DNA of 64,000 nucleotides from Hyphomonadaceae bacterium (GCA_024743315.1 JANSWU010000004.1:387106-451105), one strand, 5' to 3'. Shown: positions 42,726 through 52,372, numbered from the stretch's first letter. Program-made: numbers and translations. The notes: a model not told the origin generated them from the sequence alone.

Positions 42726-43588
42726 GCGGCTTGGCGTAACCCTTTCACAGCTTCCTCAACTTCATCAAAGGATGGACGCACGCGCGCCGGTGCATGGCGG
42801 CGGGCCACCTCGACACAAATATTGATCGGGTTCTTGTGCAGGCTTGAGACCAGCACTTCGCCAATCATCGAATAGAAAAAATGCTCTTCTTTTCGCGTGT
42901 GCGCGACTTTCGCCGCCAGCGGCCCGACGACGCCGTAAGCCAGGAACACCCCGAGGAAGGTCCCGACCAGCGCGCCACCGATCATGCCGCCCAGAACTTC
43001 CGGAGGCTTATCAATGGAGGCCATGGTCTTGATCACGCCGAGCACGGCCGCAACAATGCCGAGGGCCGGCAACGCGTCGGCCATGCTTTGCAGGGCATGC
43101 GAACCGTGCAGGCTGTCTTCAAGCAGGGCTTCGAGATGCTTCTCAAGCAGCTCCTCGACCTGGTGGACATTGTCGAAATTCATGATCATCGAGCGGATCG
43201 TGTCGCAGATCATTTCAATTGCATGATGGTCTTTGAGGATCTTCGGATATTTCTGGAAAATCGCCGACTCTTTCGGCGCTTCGATATGCGCTTCAATGTC
43301 AACCGGGTTTTCCTTCAGGATGCTCAACAGCTCCGTCATCAGACAGAGCAGATCCTGATAGTCTTTCTTCTTCCATTTCGGCCCACCCACAGCTGCGCCA
43401 AGGTCGCTGGCTGTGTGCTTGATGGTCGCCATATCATTGGCTGCGAGGAAGGCGCCGGTGGCAGCACCGCCAATCATCATCATTTCAAACGGCAGCGACT
43501 TCAAGATGATGCTCATCTTGCCCCCGGCGAGAATGTACCCGCCAAAGACCATCACCATGGTCACTGCCAAACCTAGAATCGCAAACAA
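42722..43588 (-). CDS. motA: Stator protein MotA
   Basis: 288 residues with four transmembrane segments and the cytoplasmic loop carrying the FliG-contact residues (IEAHIEAPKESAIFQKYPKI). Ion channel partner of MotB. It lies in the minus-strand operon after a FliM-like gene, while motB is on the plus strand 1.1 kb away. Confidence 0.95.
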   Translation of the reverse strand: MFAILGLAVTMVMVFGGYILAGGKMSIILKSLPFEMMMIGGAATGAFLAANDMATIKHTASDLGAAVGGPKWKKKDYQDLLCLMTELLSILKENPVDIEAHIEAPKESAIFQKYPKILKDHHAIEMICDTIRSMIMNFDNVHQVEELLEKHLEALLEDSLHGSHALQSMADALPALGIVAAVLGVIKTMASIDKPPEVLGGMIGGALVGTFLGVFLAYGVVGPLAAKVAHTRKEEHFFYSMIGEVLVSSLHKNPINICVEVARRHAPARVRPSFDEVEEAVKGLRQAA

Positions 43589-43625
43589 CGGAACTCTCCT
43601 TTAAACCCATGCTCACCCTTGATCC

Positions 43626-44513
43626 TCATGCCGCCGACACCTCTTGGACGAAGGACGGATCAATTTGTGTTTTCAGTTTCACCGCGCGCTGGTGCTTCCA
43701 GACGCCGAGTTCGCCGATCGCAATATCGACCGGACCATCAACGGTCTGGGCACTGACGGTCAGCTTTGTCTGACTGGTCCCGGGCAGCGAAATCACCGTT
43801 CCGGGCTCAAGCCGGGCGCATTCAGCGATGCTCATCGGCACGCGATCCAGAATGATTTCGAGGCGGACATTGGAATTCTGAACGCGCGATTGCGACAGGC
43901 TCTGCGAGGTCGGCGCTTCATCAGTCTCGGCGCTGGCAATCCCATCATCGCCGCCGGTGGCGAGCGCGATCGCCTTTTCCAGTTTCAGCGCGATACCGAT
44001 CCGAACCGCCTGGCCTTCAATGTCGCAAAGATAATAGACCAGAAGGCAGCTGCCTTCGACTTCGAGCGCATCAAAGGCGATCGGTTCTGGGCCTTCGCCC
44101 AGTTCGTTAACCATGCCGAATGCTGTCGCCGCTGCGAGGCTCAATTGATGCGCGGAGCCTTCCAGGAGCAATTGCAAAAACAATTGCGGTGCCTCGGCCA
44201 AGTCGGCCGGATCCTGCTGCATCTTGGCGGCCGCGACGCGCGCCGCAATCAGATTGTCGATCGACACCGCAACGACGAAATCGTCTGCAATGCTTTCATA
44301 GCCATAGAGATAGGCACCAAACAAATCATCTGGCAGGGCTTTGCCACGGCAAACCTCGCGTGATTGCAGTCGGACTTTGTTTTCACCCCCGACAATTTCA
44401 TCCAGCCATTGCGCGATGACTGATTCGAGGGTCATCCAGAAGCTACGATTCTGGAGCACGCGAGGAGGCAAACCACCGCTGGATTCGAGCTTTTTCCGCA
44501 GAACGGTGGACAC
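43626..44513 (-). CDS. fliM: FliM-like motor switch protein without CheY-binding tail
   Basis: 295 residues from a GTG at 44513 with AGGGG upstream. Middle FliM domain and a C-terminal SpoA/FliN domain (NVRLEIILDRVPMSIAECAR, then WKHQRAVKLKTQID). The usual N-terminal LSQ-x-EIDxLL motif that binds phosphorylated CheY is missing; the chain starts STVLRKKLESSGGLPPRVLQ. FliM joins FliG and FliN in the C-ring; control by CheY is not evident here. Confidence 0.8.
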   Translation of the reverse strand: MSTVLRKKLESSGGLPPRVLQNRSFWMTLESVIAQWLDEIVGGENKVRLQSREVCRGKALPDDLFGAYLYGYESIADDFVVAVSIDNLIAARVAAAKMQQDPADLAEAPQLFLQLLLEGSAHQLSLAAATAFGMVNELGEGPEPIAFDALEVEGSCLLVYYLCDIEGQAVRIGIALKLEKAIALATGGDDGIASAETDEAPTSQSLSQSRVQNSNVRLEIILDRVPMSIAECARLEPGTVISLPGTSQTKLTVSAQTVDGPVDIAIGELGVWKHQRAVKLKTQIDPSFVQEVSAA

Positions 44514-44527
44514 AAATTACCCCTAGT

Positions 44528-44583
44528 CGATAACGCATTAGTACTATTTAAAATTGAAATTTATGGTTGATAAAACGTTATCG
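44528..44583. promoter_or_regulatory. Spaced inverted repeat between fliM-like and motB genes
   Basis: CGATAACG (44528-44535) and CGTTATCG (44576-44583) are perfect inverted copies 40 bases apart in the divergent region. A looping operator or two sites for one factor are possible. Confidence 0.35.
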
Positions 44584-44670
44584 GCACCGAAAAAATCCAC
44601 CCTGCGTTGTATTTCTGAAATTTACCTTACTTTGCTAGCTCAATCCCAACGAACAGAATGGGTGCGTGCC

Positions 44671-45513
44671 ATGGCCAGTGAGGCGTCTTCACAACTTCAG
44701 CCAATTATCATCAAGAAAAAGAAAAAGGCGGGTGGCGATGGGCATCATGGCGGGGCCTGGAAAGTCGCCTATGCTGACTTCGTGACCGCGATGATGGCCT
44801 TTTTCCTGCTGATGTGGCTGTTGAACGCGACGACCGAAGAACAGCGCAAGGGCATTGCCGACTATTTCAACCCAACCATCCCGGTGAGCCGGATTTCTGG
44901 CGGTGGCTCGGATGGCTTGAATGGTTCATCGATCTTTACCGAGCAAACCTATGCCAAGATGGGCACAGGCGCGACGCGCGACGCCTCTGCCGGACGACCA
45001 TCGACGGCCAATAGCACGGATAATGAAACCGAAGCCCAGAAGATGACCGACGAGGAAATCGTCGCCAAGCTCGAGCTGGCCTTGCAATCTGAAGGCTCTG
45101 GGATTGACGAACACTTGCAGGTCAAACTGTCGCCTGAAGGCATCGTTATGGAACTGGTTGATTCTGAAGACGTGCCCTTGTTTGAGCTCGGCGAAAGTCG
45201 CCCGACCGACCTGTTGGTTGAACTGGTTCAAACCGTCTCGACCTCCTTCGGTGCATTCGGCAACAATATCAAAGTCGTGGGCCATACGGATTCCCTATCT
45301 TTCCGGAATGACAAGAAGTTTGACAATTGGGACTTGTCGGCGGAGCGCGCCAATGTGGCCCGTCGCCTGATGGTCGAAAACGGCTTCCCGCTCGAGCGTA
45401 TCCAGGAAGTGTCCGGGCGCGCAGATACGGATTTGCTGATGCCTGAAGATCCGTTCGCCGCACAAAATCGCCGGATCTCAATCACGCTGCTCAAGCAGGA
45501 AACCTCTAGTTAA
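44671..45513 (+). CDS. motB: Stator protein MotB
   Basis: 280 residues from the ATG at 44671. One transmembrane helix (ADFVTAMMAFFLLMWLLNAT) with the Asp that carries protons, and an OmpA-type peptidoglycan-binding domain (about 165-275: VVGHTDSLSFRNDKKFDNWD, LSAERANVARRLM). Anchors the stator to the wall. Transcribed away from motA. Confidence 0.94.
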   Translation: MASEASSQLQPIIIKKKKKAGGDGHHGGAWKVAYADFVTAMMAFFLLMWLLNATTEEQRKGIADYFNPTIPVSRISGGGSDGLNGSSIFTEQTYAKMGTGATRDASAGRPSTANSTDNETEAQKMTDEEIVAKLELALQSEGSGIDEHLQVKLSPEGIVMELVDSEDVPLFELGESRPTDLLVELVQTVSTSFGAFGNNIKVVGHTDSLSFRNDKKFDNWDLSAERANVARRLMVENGFPLERIQEVSGRADTDLLMPEDPFAAQNRRISITLLKQETSS

Positions 45514-45524
45514 CGTTGAGTTAT
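45510..45524. promoter_or_regulatory. CtrA-like box upstream of flgE
   Basis: TTAA-CGTTGAG-TTAT, one mismatch from TTAA-N7-TTAA. Shares GTTAACGTT with 30583-30590. Confidence 0.3.
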
Positions 45525-45551
45525 TCGCTTATTAACCAATGATTTCTACTT

Positions 45552-45580
45552 TCGGTTGCATCGACTGCAGGAGCAACCGA
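45552..45580 (+). promoter_or_regulatory. Hairpin carrying the flgE ribosome site
   Basis: TCGGTTGC (45552-45559) pairs with GCAACCGA (45573-45580), an 8-bp perfect stem directly before the flgE ATG at 45582. The AGGAG ribosome site (45569-45573) lies in the loop and stem edge. Confidence 0.6.
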
Positions 45581-45581
45581 C

Positions 45582-46886
45582 ATGAGTATTTCATCATCTT
45601 TGAACGCGGCCGTTATGGGCCTGAACGCCAACGCCACACGCCTCTCAACAATTTCCGACAATATCGCCAATTCAGAAACCTTCGGATACAAACGAAGTGA
45701 TGTGGCCTTTTCAAGCATGGTGCTTGAGCAACGCACTTCGGCCTATTCTGCGGGCGGTGTGCGCGTCGACAGTTTCAAAGATGTCAGTGCCATCGGCTCG
45801 CTCATTTCCACTGGCAATGCCACTGACCTCGCCGTCGCTGGGCGCGGCCTGGTCCCAGTCACCGATACGCAAGGGGTCAACACCCCGGCCACTGAACGGG
45901 CCTTGCAACTCCTGCCAACCGGATCATTCACCGCAGACCAGAACGGCAATCTGCGCACGGCGAGCGGTATGTTCTTGTTGGGTTGGCCAGCCAATAGCGC
46001 GGGCGAAATTGGTAATGTCAGCCGGAACAGCGGCACCAATCTCGAGCCGGTAAATATTGCCGCATCGCAATTCACCGCGTCACCAACTGCGAATATCGAG
46101 ATCGGAATCAACCTGCCAGCTGATGCGACTGAAGCCGGTGCCACGACCGGCGCCTATACACTGCCGATCGAGTATTATGACAATCTCGGTCGCGCCCAGT
46201 CTTTGCGCATGGAGTTCACGCCCAATGTGCCAGCCACTGGCGCCAGTAATACATGGCAAGTTCAATTGTTCGATGATGCTGGCGATCCAACCACATCAAT
46301 CGGCCAGTTAGACCTGACATTCAGTGACACGGTCGCGACGGGCGGTCGACTCGACACCGCCGCGGCATCCGCGGGTGCAACGTACGATGCAACAACAGGA
46401 CGTGTTTCCGTGAACCTGGTTCATGGTCCGGTTGAAATCTTTATCGGTCGCCCAGGCGAGCTTGAGGGCATGACCCAACTTGCAGCGCCATTCTCGCCAA
46501 CCGCTGTGACCAAGGATGGTTCGCCGATTGGCGACCTGCAATCGGTTGAGATTGACGAGCGCGGCTTCTTGCAGGCGATTTATGATACCGGCTTCCGCCG
46601 CACATTGTATCAGATCCCTGTGGGCGACGTGCCTAATCTGGATGGTTTGCAAGCCCTGGACGGTCAGGCCTATTCGGTCTCTGGCGACAGTGGCAGCTTG
46701 TACCTCTGGGATGCCGGAACCGGTCCGGTCGGACAGATTTCGGGCTTTGCCCTGATGGAATCGACCACGGATATTGCAGCCGAATTGACCGATCTGATCG
46801 AAACTCAGCGCGCCTATTCTTCGAGCGCCAAGATTGTTCAGACCGTAGACGAGATGCTGCAGGAAACTACGAACTTGAAGCGATAG
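45582..46886 (+). CDS. flgE: Flagellar hook protein FlgE
   Basis: 434 residues. N-terminal ATRLSTISDNIANSETFGYK and C-terminal LIETQRAYSSSAKIVQTVDE; central FlgE domains with SLRMEFTPNVPATG and VTKDGSPIGDLQSVEIDERG. Polymerises into the hook after rod completion. First gene of the flgE-flgK-flgL-flgI plus-strand unit and preceded by a hairpin that may control translation. Confidence 0.96.
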   Translation: MSISSSLNAAVMGLNANATRLSTISDNIANSETFGYKRSDVAFSSMVLEQRTSAYSAGGVRVDSFKDVSAIGSLISTGNATDLAVAGRGLVPVTDTQGVNTPATERALQLLPTGSFTADQNGNLRTASGMFLLGWPANSAGEIGNVSRNSGTNLEPVNIAASQFTASPTANIEIGINLPADATEAGATTGAYTLPIEYYDNLGRAQSLRMEFTPNVPATGASNTWQVQLFDDAGDPTTSIGQLDLTFSDTVATGGRLDTAAASAGATYDATTGRVSVNLVHGPVEIFIGRPGELEGMTQLAAPFSPTAVTKDGSPIGDLQSVEIDERGFLQAIYDTGFRRTLYQIPVGDVPNLDGLQALDGQAYSVSGDSGSLYLWDAGTGPVGQISGFALMESTTDIAAELTDLIETQRAYSSSAKIVQTVDEMLQETTNLKR

Positions 46887-46914
46887 GCCGTAACCGGCCG
46901 ACAGGGCTTTTGTC

Positions 46915-48363
46915 GTGAGTATTTCAAGCGCCATCCTTGCAGCGCGATCTGGTCTAAACGTTATTGGCGCGCGCGCCGATATCACTGCGACCAATATCGC
47001 CAATGCCTCTACCCCCGGCTATGTCCGGCGGGCCTTGACGGTCAGCGAAACCATTCTCGGCACCGAAACCGCTGGGGTGCAAATCACCAGTGTTGATCGC
47101 TCCGAGAATGCGCGCCTGACGGCAGAACGCCGACAGCTATCGAGCGATTTCGCGCAAGCGGATATGCTCAGCACGACATGGGCCAGCCTGTCCCAGCGCA
47201 TTGGTGATGACATTGACAGTTCGACCCTGTTCCAACGTCTGACCAATATGGAAGCCGCGCTCGAGGACGCACGCTTGAGCCCAGAGTCGACGACGCATGC
47301 CAACCAGGTAGTACAGTCGGCAAATGATCTCGTTGCCGAGTTTAACAGCCTGTCGACGCTGATTTCGCAGGAGCGGCAACGCGCGGATCAGAATATCGCG
47401 GCAAGCGTCGAGGTTATCAATGAATCGCTGCTCGAGATCGAGAATCTCAATCGGTCGCTTGCCAGTATTGATCGCACGACCTCGCAGGCAGCCGCCTTGT
47501 TTGACGAGCGCGATCGCGTCATCGATCGCATCTCAGAATTCATGCCGGTTCAAGCCGTGCCACGTGACAGTGGCGCGGTCGATATCATCACGCCGGAAGG
47601 GGTTTTCCTTGTCGCCGGCCCGGCAAAACAAATTTCCTTTACGCCGATGAATGCGGTCGGGCCGTCGCAGACGCTTGCAAATGGCGGCCTCTCCGGCCTG
47701 ATGGTCGATGATCTCGACATCACGCCAGGCGGGGTCACGTTCGGCGCTGTGTCGAGCGGGTCCATTGCCGCCCTGTTCACCTTGCGCGACAGCGATTTGA
47801 CAACTCTTGAGACACAGCTCGATACGATGGCGCAAGATCTCATCGACCGGTTTTCAGACCCCAGCATTGATCCGACCAATCCGCTCGGCGACCCAGGGCT
47901 ATTCCTTGACATTGACGCCACAGCGGGCGCCGGCGTGGCCGGGCGATTGGAACTGAATGCCTTGGTCGATCCGGCGCGCGGCGGCGCCGTTTGGCGGTTG
48001 CGCGATGGTCTTGGCGCGGCGACGCCCGGTGATCCCGGCAACAATACTATCCTCACCAATCTTTCCAGCGCACTGACCAATGTTCGCTCGGTTTCTGTTC
48101 CAGGCCTGCAAGGCGGCTTCACCGCTGGTGACCTGGTAGCACAACTGGGCTCTCTAGCGGGTCAACAGCGCATCCAGAATGAGGCTGTTCGATCTTCAAT
48201 TTCACTGCAGTTCGATACGGTGAAACAATCGGAAGCGAATGAAACCGCTGTCGATATTGAACGCGAAATGCAAGACTTGCTGATCATTGAGCAGGCCTTT
48301 GCCGCCAATGCACGGGTGATCCAGGTGGCGAGCCAAATGCTGACCGAATTGATGGAGATCTAA
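46915..48363 (+). CDS. flgK: Hook-filament junction protein FlgK
   Basis: 482 residues from a GTG at 46915. N-terminal VIGARADITATNIANASTPG and C-terminal DLLIIEQAFAANARVIQVAS of HAP1. Sits between hook and filament, exported with the help of an FlgN-like chaperone (35085 candidate). No fliD cap gene is in the window. Confidence 0.93.
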   Translation: MSISSAILAARSGLNVIGARADITATNIANASTPGYVRRALTVSETILGTETAGVQITSVDRSENARLTAERRQLSSDFAQADMLSTTWASLSQRIGDDIDSSTLFQRLTNMEAALEDARLSPESTTHANQVVQSANDLVAEFNSLSTLISQERQRADQNIAASVEVINESLLEIENLNRSLASIDRTTSQAAALFDERDRVIDRISEFMPVQAVPRDSGAVDIITPEGVFLVAGPAKQISFTPMNAVGPSQTLANGGLSGLMVDDLDITPGGVTFGAVSSGSIAALFTLRDSDLTTLETQLDTMAQDLIDRFSDPSIDPTNPLGDPGLFLDIDATAGAGVAGRLELNALVDPARGGAVWRLRDGLGAATPGDPGNNTILTNLSSALTNVRSVSVPGLQGGFTAGDLVAQLGSLAGQQRIQNEAVRSSISLQFDTVKQSEANETAVDIEREMQDLLIIEQAFAANARVIQVASQMLTELMEI

Positions 48364-48366
48364 GCC

Positions 48367-49344
48367 ATGAATGGTCTGACCCTTAATGGATTCCTGAACA
48401 CCGCGACCTCAACCAATATCACTGAGTTGCGCAAACAAATCGCAGACCGGTCGCAGGAAGCAACGACCGGATTCCAAGCCGATCTGGTGCTTCATTTGAA
48501 AGGTCGCATCGATCAGGCCTTACTCGGCGAGCGCGCCATCCAAGAGAATGCCGATGATCGCGCACGGCTCGAGCTGCGCAACATCCGGCTCTCGATCACG
48601 GACAATACGCTGACATCGATCCGCGATCTCACGGGCAGCATCCAACTTGATATGCAATCTGCCATTGGCGTCGGTGACCAGTTCAAACAAAACCAGCATG
48701 CCAGCGAAGCGCGCGAAGCCTTGGACGCCGTTCTGCAGCGCCTCAATGTCCGCCATGGCGAACGCTTCTTGTTCTCTGGCGACGCGACGGCGACACAGCC
48801 TTTCCTCGATGCCGAAGCGCTCTTGGACGATATTCGCGCCATCTCCGCCGCGGCCATAGATGAAGCCGATTTCGCCGCCCAGGTGCAAACCTATTTCGAA
48901 GATCCTGCGGGCGGCTTCCAGACCAGTTTCTATCAAGGCACGCAAACCGCGAGCGATGCGGATGCGGTCCTGTCCAATCAGAGTGCCTTTGCCGATCTGT
49001 TGCAAGGCCTCGCTTTGACCGCCCTCGCCGGCAGCGATCAAGGCGTACCTTATGCGCGAGCCGGAACGCCGGCGCTTGAACAGGCCTTGGATAAATTGGA
49101 GCGCGGCCGGACCGGGTTGGTTGAAGTCCAGGCCGGAGTTGGCATGCGGCTGACCAGCATACAATCCGAACAAACGCTGTTGGAACGTGAGGAAACCCTG
49201 CTCACAGCGGCCTTTGTCGAATTGGCCGGCAAGGATCAGTTCGAAGCAGCAACTCAATTGCGCGAACTGGAGTCCAATCTGGAAGCCTCATACTTGCTGA
49301 CCAGCCGGCTCTCAAACCTCTCCCTCTTGAATTACTTACGGTAA
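48367..49344 (+). CDS. flgL: Hook-filament junction protein FlgL
   Basis: 325 residues. Flagellin-like ends (LRKQIADRSQEATTGFQADL and TQLRELESNLEASYLLTSRL) without the surface domain, as in HAP3. 3 bases after flgK. Confidence 0.92.
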   Translation: MNGLTLNGFLNTATSTNITELRKQIADRSQEATTGFQADLVLHLKGRIDQALLGERAIQENADDRARLELRNIRLSITDNTLTSIRDLTGSIQLDMQSAIGVGDQFKQNQHASEAREALDAVLQRLNVRHGERFLFSGDATATQPFLDAEALLDDIRAISAAAIDEADFAAQVQTYFEDPAGGFQTSFYQGTQTASDADAVLSNQSAFADLLQGLALTALAGSDQGVPYARAGTPALEQALDKLERGRTGLVEVQAGVGMRLTSIQSEQTLLEREETLLTAAFVELAGKDQFEAATQLRELESNLEASYLLTSRLSNLSLLNYLR

Positions 49345-49348
49345 CACC

Positions 49349-50458
49349 ATGCGCCTTTTGACAAAAATACTCTGTATCGGGATTGCATTGACATTGACCG
49401 CCCTGCCCGTGGTCGAGGCGCAAACCAAACTGCGCGACGTGCTCGATATTGAAGGCGTTCGGACCAATGATCTGGTTGGATATGGCATCGTCGTGGGTTT
49501 GAACGGGACCGGCGACTCAGTGCGCAATGCTCCGTTCACTGAAGACTCCTTGTCTCACATGTTGGAACGTCTGGGCGTCAATGTCCAAGGCGAAGAGATC
49601 CGGCCGAACAATGTCGCGGCGGTCCTGGTCACCGCCTCTCTGCCCGCCTTTGCCCGCAATGGATCAGCCATCGATGTGTCTGTCGCGTCGATTGGAGATG
49701 CTCAAAGCCTGGAAGGCGGGACTTTGATCCTGACCCCGCTGCGCGGCGCCGACAATGAAGTCTACGCCGTGGCGCAAGGCAGCGTCATGGTTTCAGGCAT
49801 CAATGTCGAAGCGCCTGGCGCGCGTGATACGGTTGGCACACCAACCACAGGGGCGATCCCGGATGGCGCTCTGGTCGAGCGCGAGATCCAATTTGATTTC
49901 AATTCTCAAGACAGTGTGACCCTGGCCTTGCGCACGCCCGACTTCACGACGGCCGCGCGGGTCGAAGACACGATCAACACCGCGCTTGGTGGTCCGGTTG
50001 CCTTCATGCGGGATCCCGGCTCCATTGAGCTCAACATGGCGAGCATGAGCGGCTCGCCGGCGCGGGTCCTGGCGGCAATTGAAAACCTGCCAATCAAGGT
50101 CGAAACACCGGCGCGCATTGTGATTGATGAAAAATCCGGGACGATTGTGCTCGGCCAGGATGTGACGATTTCACAAGTCGCGATTGCGCAAGGCAATATA
50201 TCCATCAAGGTGCGTGAAAATCCGGTTGTTGTGCAACCCAACCCGTTCGCAAATGGCGAGACGATTGTTCTGCCCCGCACCGATATCGAGGTCGGACAGA
50301 CGGGCGATCAGAACATTGCTTTGCTGAATTCGAATACGACCCTGTCACAATTGATTGAGGGCTTGAACGCGCTTGGCGTCCGGCCACAGGAAATGGCGGA
50401 TATTATCCGTTCGATGAGCGCCGCGGGCGCGATTCATGCGGAACTTGTGATCCGATAA
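49349..50458 (+). CDS. flgI: Flagellar P-ring protein FlgI
   Basis: 369 residues with a signal peptide (LLTKILCIGIALTLTALPVV). FlgI core: LRDVLDIEGVRTNDLVGYGI, RPNNVAAVLVTASLPAFARN and DTINTALGGPVAFMRDPGSI. Polymerises in the periplasm around the rod; FlgA assists. Converges on fliG. Confidence 0.95.
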   Translation: MRLLTKILCIGIALTLTALPVVEAQTKLRDVLDIEGVRTNDLVGYGIVVGLNGTGDSVRNAPFTEDSLSHMLERLGVNVQGEEIRPNNVAAVLVTASLPAFARNGSAIDVSVASIGDAQSLEGGTLILTPLRGADNEVYAVAQGSVMVSGINVEAPGARDTVGTPTTGAIPDGALVEREIQFDFNSQDSVTLALRTPDFTTAARVEDTINTALGGPVAFMRDPGSIELNMASMSGSPARVLAAIENLPIKVETPARIVIDEKSGTIVLGQDVTISQVAIAQGNISIKVRENPVVVQPNPFANGETIVLPRTDIEVGQTGDQNIALLNSNTTLSQLIEGLNALGVRPQEMADIIRSMSAAGAIHAELVIR

Positions 50459-50496
50459 AGACCATTAAAAAGTCGATCCGCGGTTCGGCGCGTGGA

Positions 50497-51597
50497 TTAG
50501 GTCTCTTCTTCTTCGATGCGGACCAGTTCGATCACGCCGTCTCGCTTCAGTGCCATAAGCTTCATCAAGAAGTCTTTTTCGATCTGCTCAGATGCTTCGG
50601 GGGTAGGCGCTTTCACGCGTTCCAGGTCTGATCTCAAGGAATCCGCCATTCGGTTGGAGATATTTGAAATCAAATACTCGAACACGTCAGCATAATTTGT
50701 CTCCAGACACTTCAACGCTTCCAAGAGCACGTCCTGGTCGAGCGACTTGAACAGGACCGGGACATAATTGCGGCCCAAGAGGCTCGGAATGTCAGACAGC
50801 TCGAACATGCCTTTCTGAATCTGATCGACTTTGCCAGCATGCGATTCCTTGACATAATTCATCAGCGAGGCGCGGCGTTCGTTCGGCATCAGGCTTAACA
50901 CTTCGCCGACGGTTTGAAGCTGCTCGCCATCATCCTCGTCTTCGGTCTCCGGCACGAGCAAGAAGTCCATGCGCACCATCCGGGCGACCACCGCATCAAT
51001 TTCATACGAGGGCGGCGGCGGATCGACCATTTCGCCAAGCACCTTTGGCTGCAGGGTTTCATCCAGCAAGCAGATCAATTCAGAGCACAGCGTGGCGTCG
51101 ACATTGCGCAGGATAAGCGCAATGATATTGGGGGTCAGACCCGACAAATATTTGACGATATGCGCGGGTTCCCGCTTAGCGAATTTTTCCCATAGCCGGC
51201 TGAAATCCTCTTTGTTCTCAGGCTCCGGCATTTGCTCTTCAAGCGGCGGTTCACCCCCGCCACCATAAATGGTCTGCATCCGCTTCTCGTCGAGAATGCT
51301 GCCGAGGAATTCCCGCGTCGTATCGGGTCCCCCGCGCAGCGCCCCTTTCGACTGACGCAAGTGACTGAGAAAATCCATCACCACTTCAATCAGGTGTTCA
51401 CGTGGCAGGTAAGAGATCGTCTCGAGCGACGCAGCGATGCGGACGACCGCATGGTCATCCAGCCGATCGACAATCGGCTTGGCGGCGGTTTCTCCGAGCA
51501 TGGCAATAATGATCGCGGCGCGCTGCGACGCCGACAAATTCACGGCACCCGAGTCGATGCCAGCTTTTGGGGTGGGCGCATTACTCACGTTACGCAT
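50497..51597 (-). CDS. fliG: Motor switch protein FliG
   Basis: 366 residues. FliG N, middle and C domains are recognisable (SLMPNERRASLMNYVKES, GRNYVPVLFKSLDQDVLLEA, SNISNRMADSLRSDLERV). The C-terminus ends with several acidic residues (EEEET), unusual in charge. FliG links the MS-ring to torque generation. The ATG at 51597 overlaps the fliP stop; a GTG at 51588 with no overlap is an alternative. Last gene of the fliF-fliH-fliN-fliP-fliG operon. Confidence 0.9.
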   Translation of the reverse strand: MRNVSNAPTPKAGIDSGAVNLSASQRAAIIIAMLGETAAKPIVDRLDDHAVVRIAASLETISYLPREHLIEVVMDFLSHLRQSKGALRGGPDTTREFLGSILDEKRMQTIYGGGGEPPLEEQMPEPENKEDFSRLWEKFAKREPAHIVKYLSGLTPNIIALILRNVDATLCSELICLLDETLQPKVLGEMVDPPPPSYEIDAVVARMVRMDFLLVPETEDEDDGEQLQTVGEVLSLMPNERRASLMNYVKESHAGKVDQIQKGMFELSDIPSLLGRNYVPVLFKSLDQDVLLEALKCLETNYADVFEYLISNISNRMADSLRSDLERVKAPTPEASEQIEKDFLMKLMALKRDGVIELVRIEEEET

Positions 51598-52372
51598 ATC
51601 CTCTTAACAGGGCTTCGGTGATCTTCAGCCAGCCATCGGCGAGCACGAAGAATCCGAGCTTGAATGGCAGGGAGACAACAGTGGGTGGGACCATCATCAT
51701 GCCGACCGCCATCAGGATTGATGCGACCACGAGATCTATCACCATGAACGGCATGAAAATCACAAAGCCGATCTGAAAGGCATGCTTGATTTCGGACAGC
51801 ATGAAAGAGGTCGCGAGCAATGAGAATGAGTATTCCTGATCCGGGCCGACGGGCCGATTCAAGGCATCTGATAAAACCAGCAAGACTTCGGGATCGGTGC
51901 GCCGGGTCATGAATTCGCGAAACGGATCCGTAGTCAGTAGCCAGGCTTCCTGTTCGCCGAGATTGCCGTTGATGTAGGGCGACAATCCATTGGTCCACGC
52001 GTCCATGAAGACCGGTTCCATAATGAAAAAGGTCAGGAACATGGCGAGCGCCATAATCATCATATTGGGTGGTGCCTGTTGAACCCCGAGGGCCTGCCGC
52101 AGGATCGAGAAGACGATCACCATAAAGGGCAAGCAGGTGACCATCATGGCGATGCCCGGCACCAGGCTGAGAATGGTCACGAACAGGAAGAGCTGGATCA
52201 CCGTCCCGCTCAAGCCCTGACCATCGCCGAGCAGCCCTTGAATCGCCGCATCGGCCTGTTCCGGCACCACTTGCGCTTGCGCCAGGCCTGACCAAGCCAA
52301 CAGGGTGACCGCTGCGAGCACAAAGACTCGCACGGCAAATCGCTGCCAGACCGAGGTCTGCATGCTAGCCAT
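51590..52372 (-). CDS. fliP: Flagellar export protein FliP
   Basis: 260 residues from the ATG at 52372 (overlapping the fliN stop). A signal-like N-terminus (FAVRVFVLAAVTLLAWSGLA) and four later helices with PPNMMIMALAMFLTFFIMEP and LSEIKHAFQIGFVIFMPFMV, both characteristic. Core of the export gate. Confidence 0.94.
   Translation of the reverse strand: MASMQTSVWQRFAVRVFVLAAVTLLAWSGLAQAQVVPEQADAAIQGLLGDGQGLSGTVIQLFLFVTILSLVPGIAMMVTCLPFMVIVFSILRQALGVQQAPPNMMIMALAMFLTFFIMEPVFMDAWTNGLSPYINGNLGEQEAWLLTTDPFREFMTRRTDPEVLLVLSDALNRPVGPDQEYSFSLLATSFMLSEIKHAFQIGFVIFMPFMVIDLVVASILMAVGMMMVPPTVVSLPFKLGFFVLADGWLKITEALLRGYA

Noticed and set aside
42881-43576. 231-codon plus-strand ORF
   Set aside because: Antisense to motA, which is certain.
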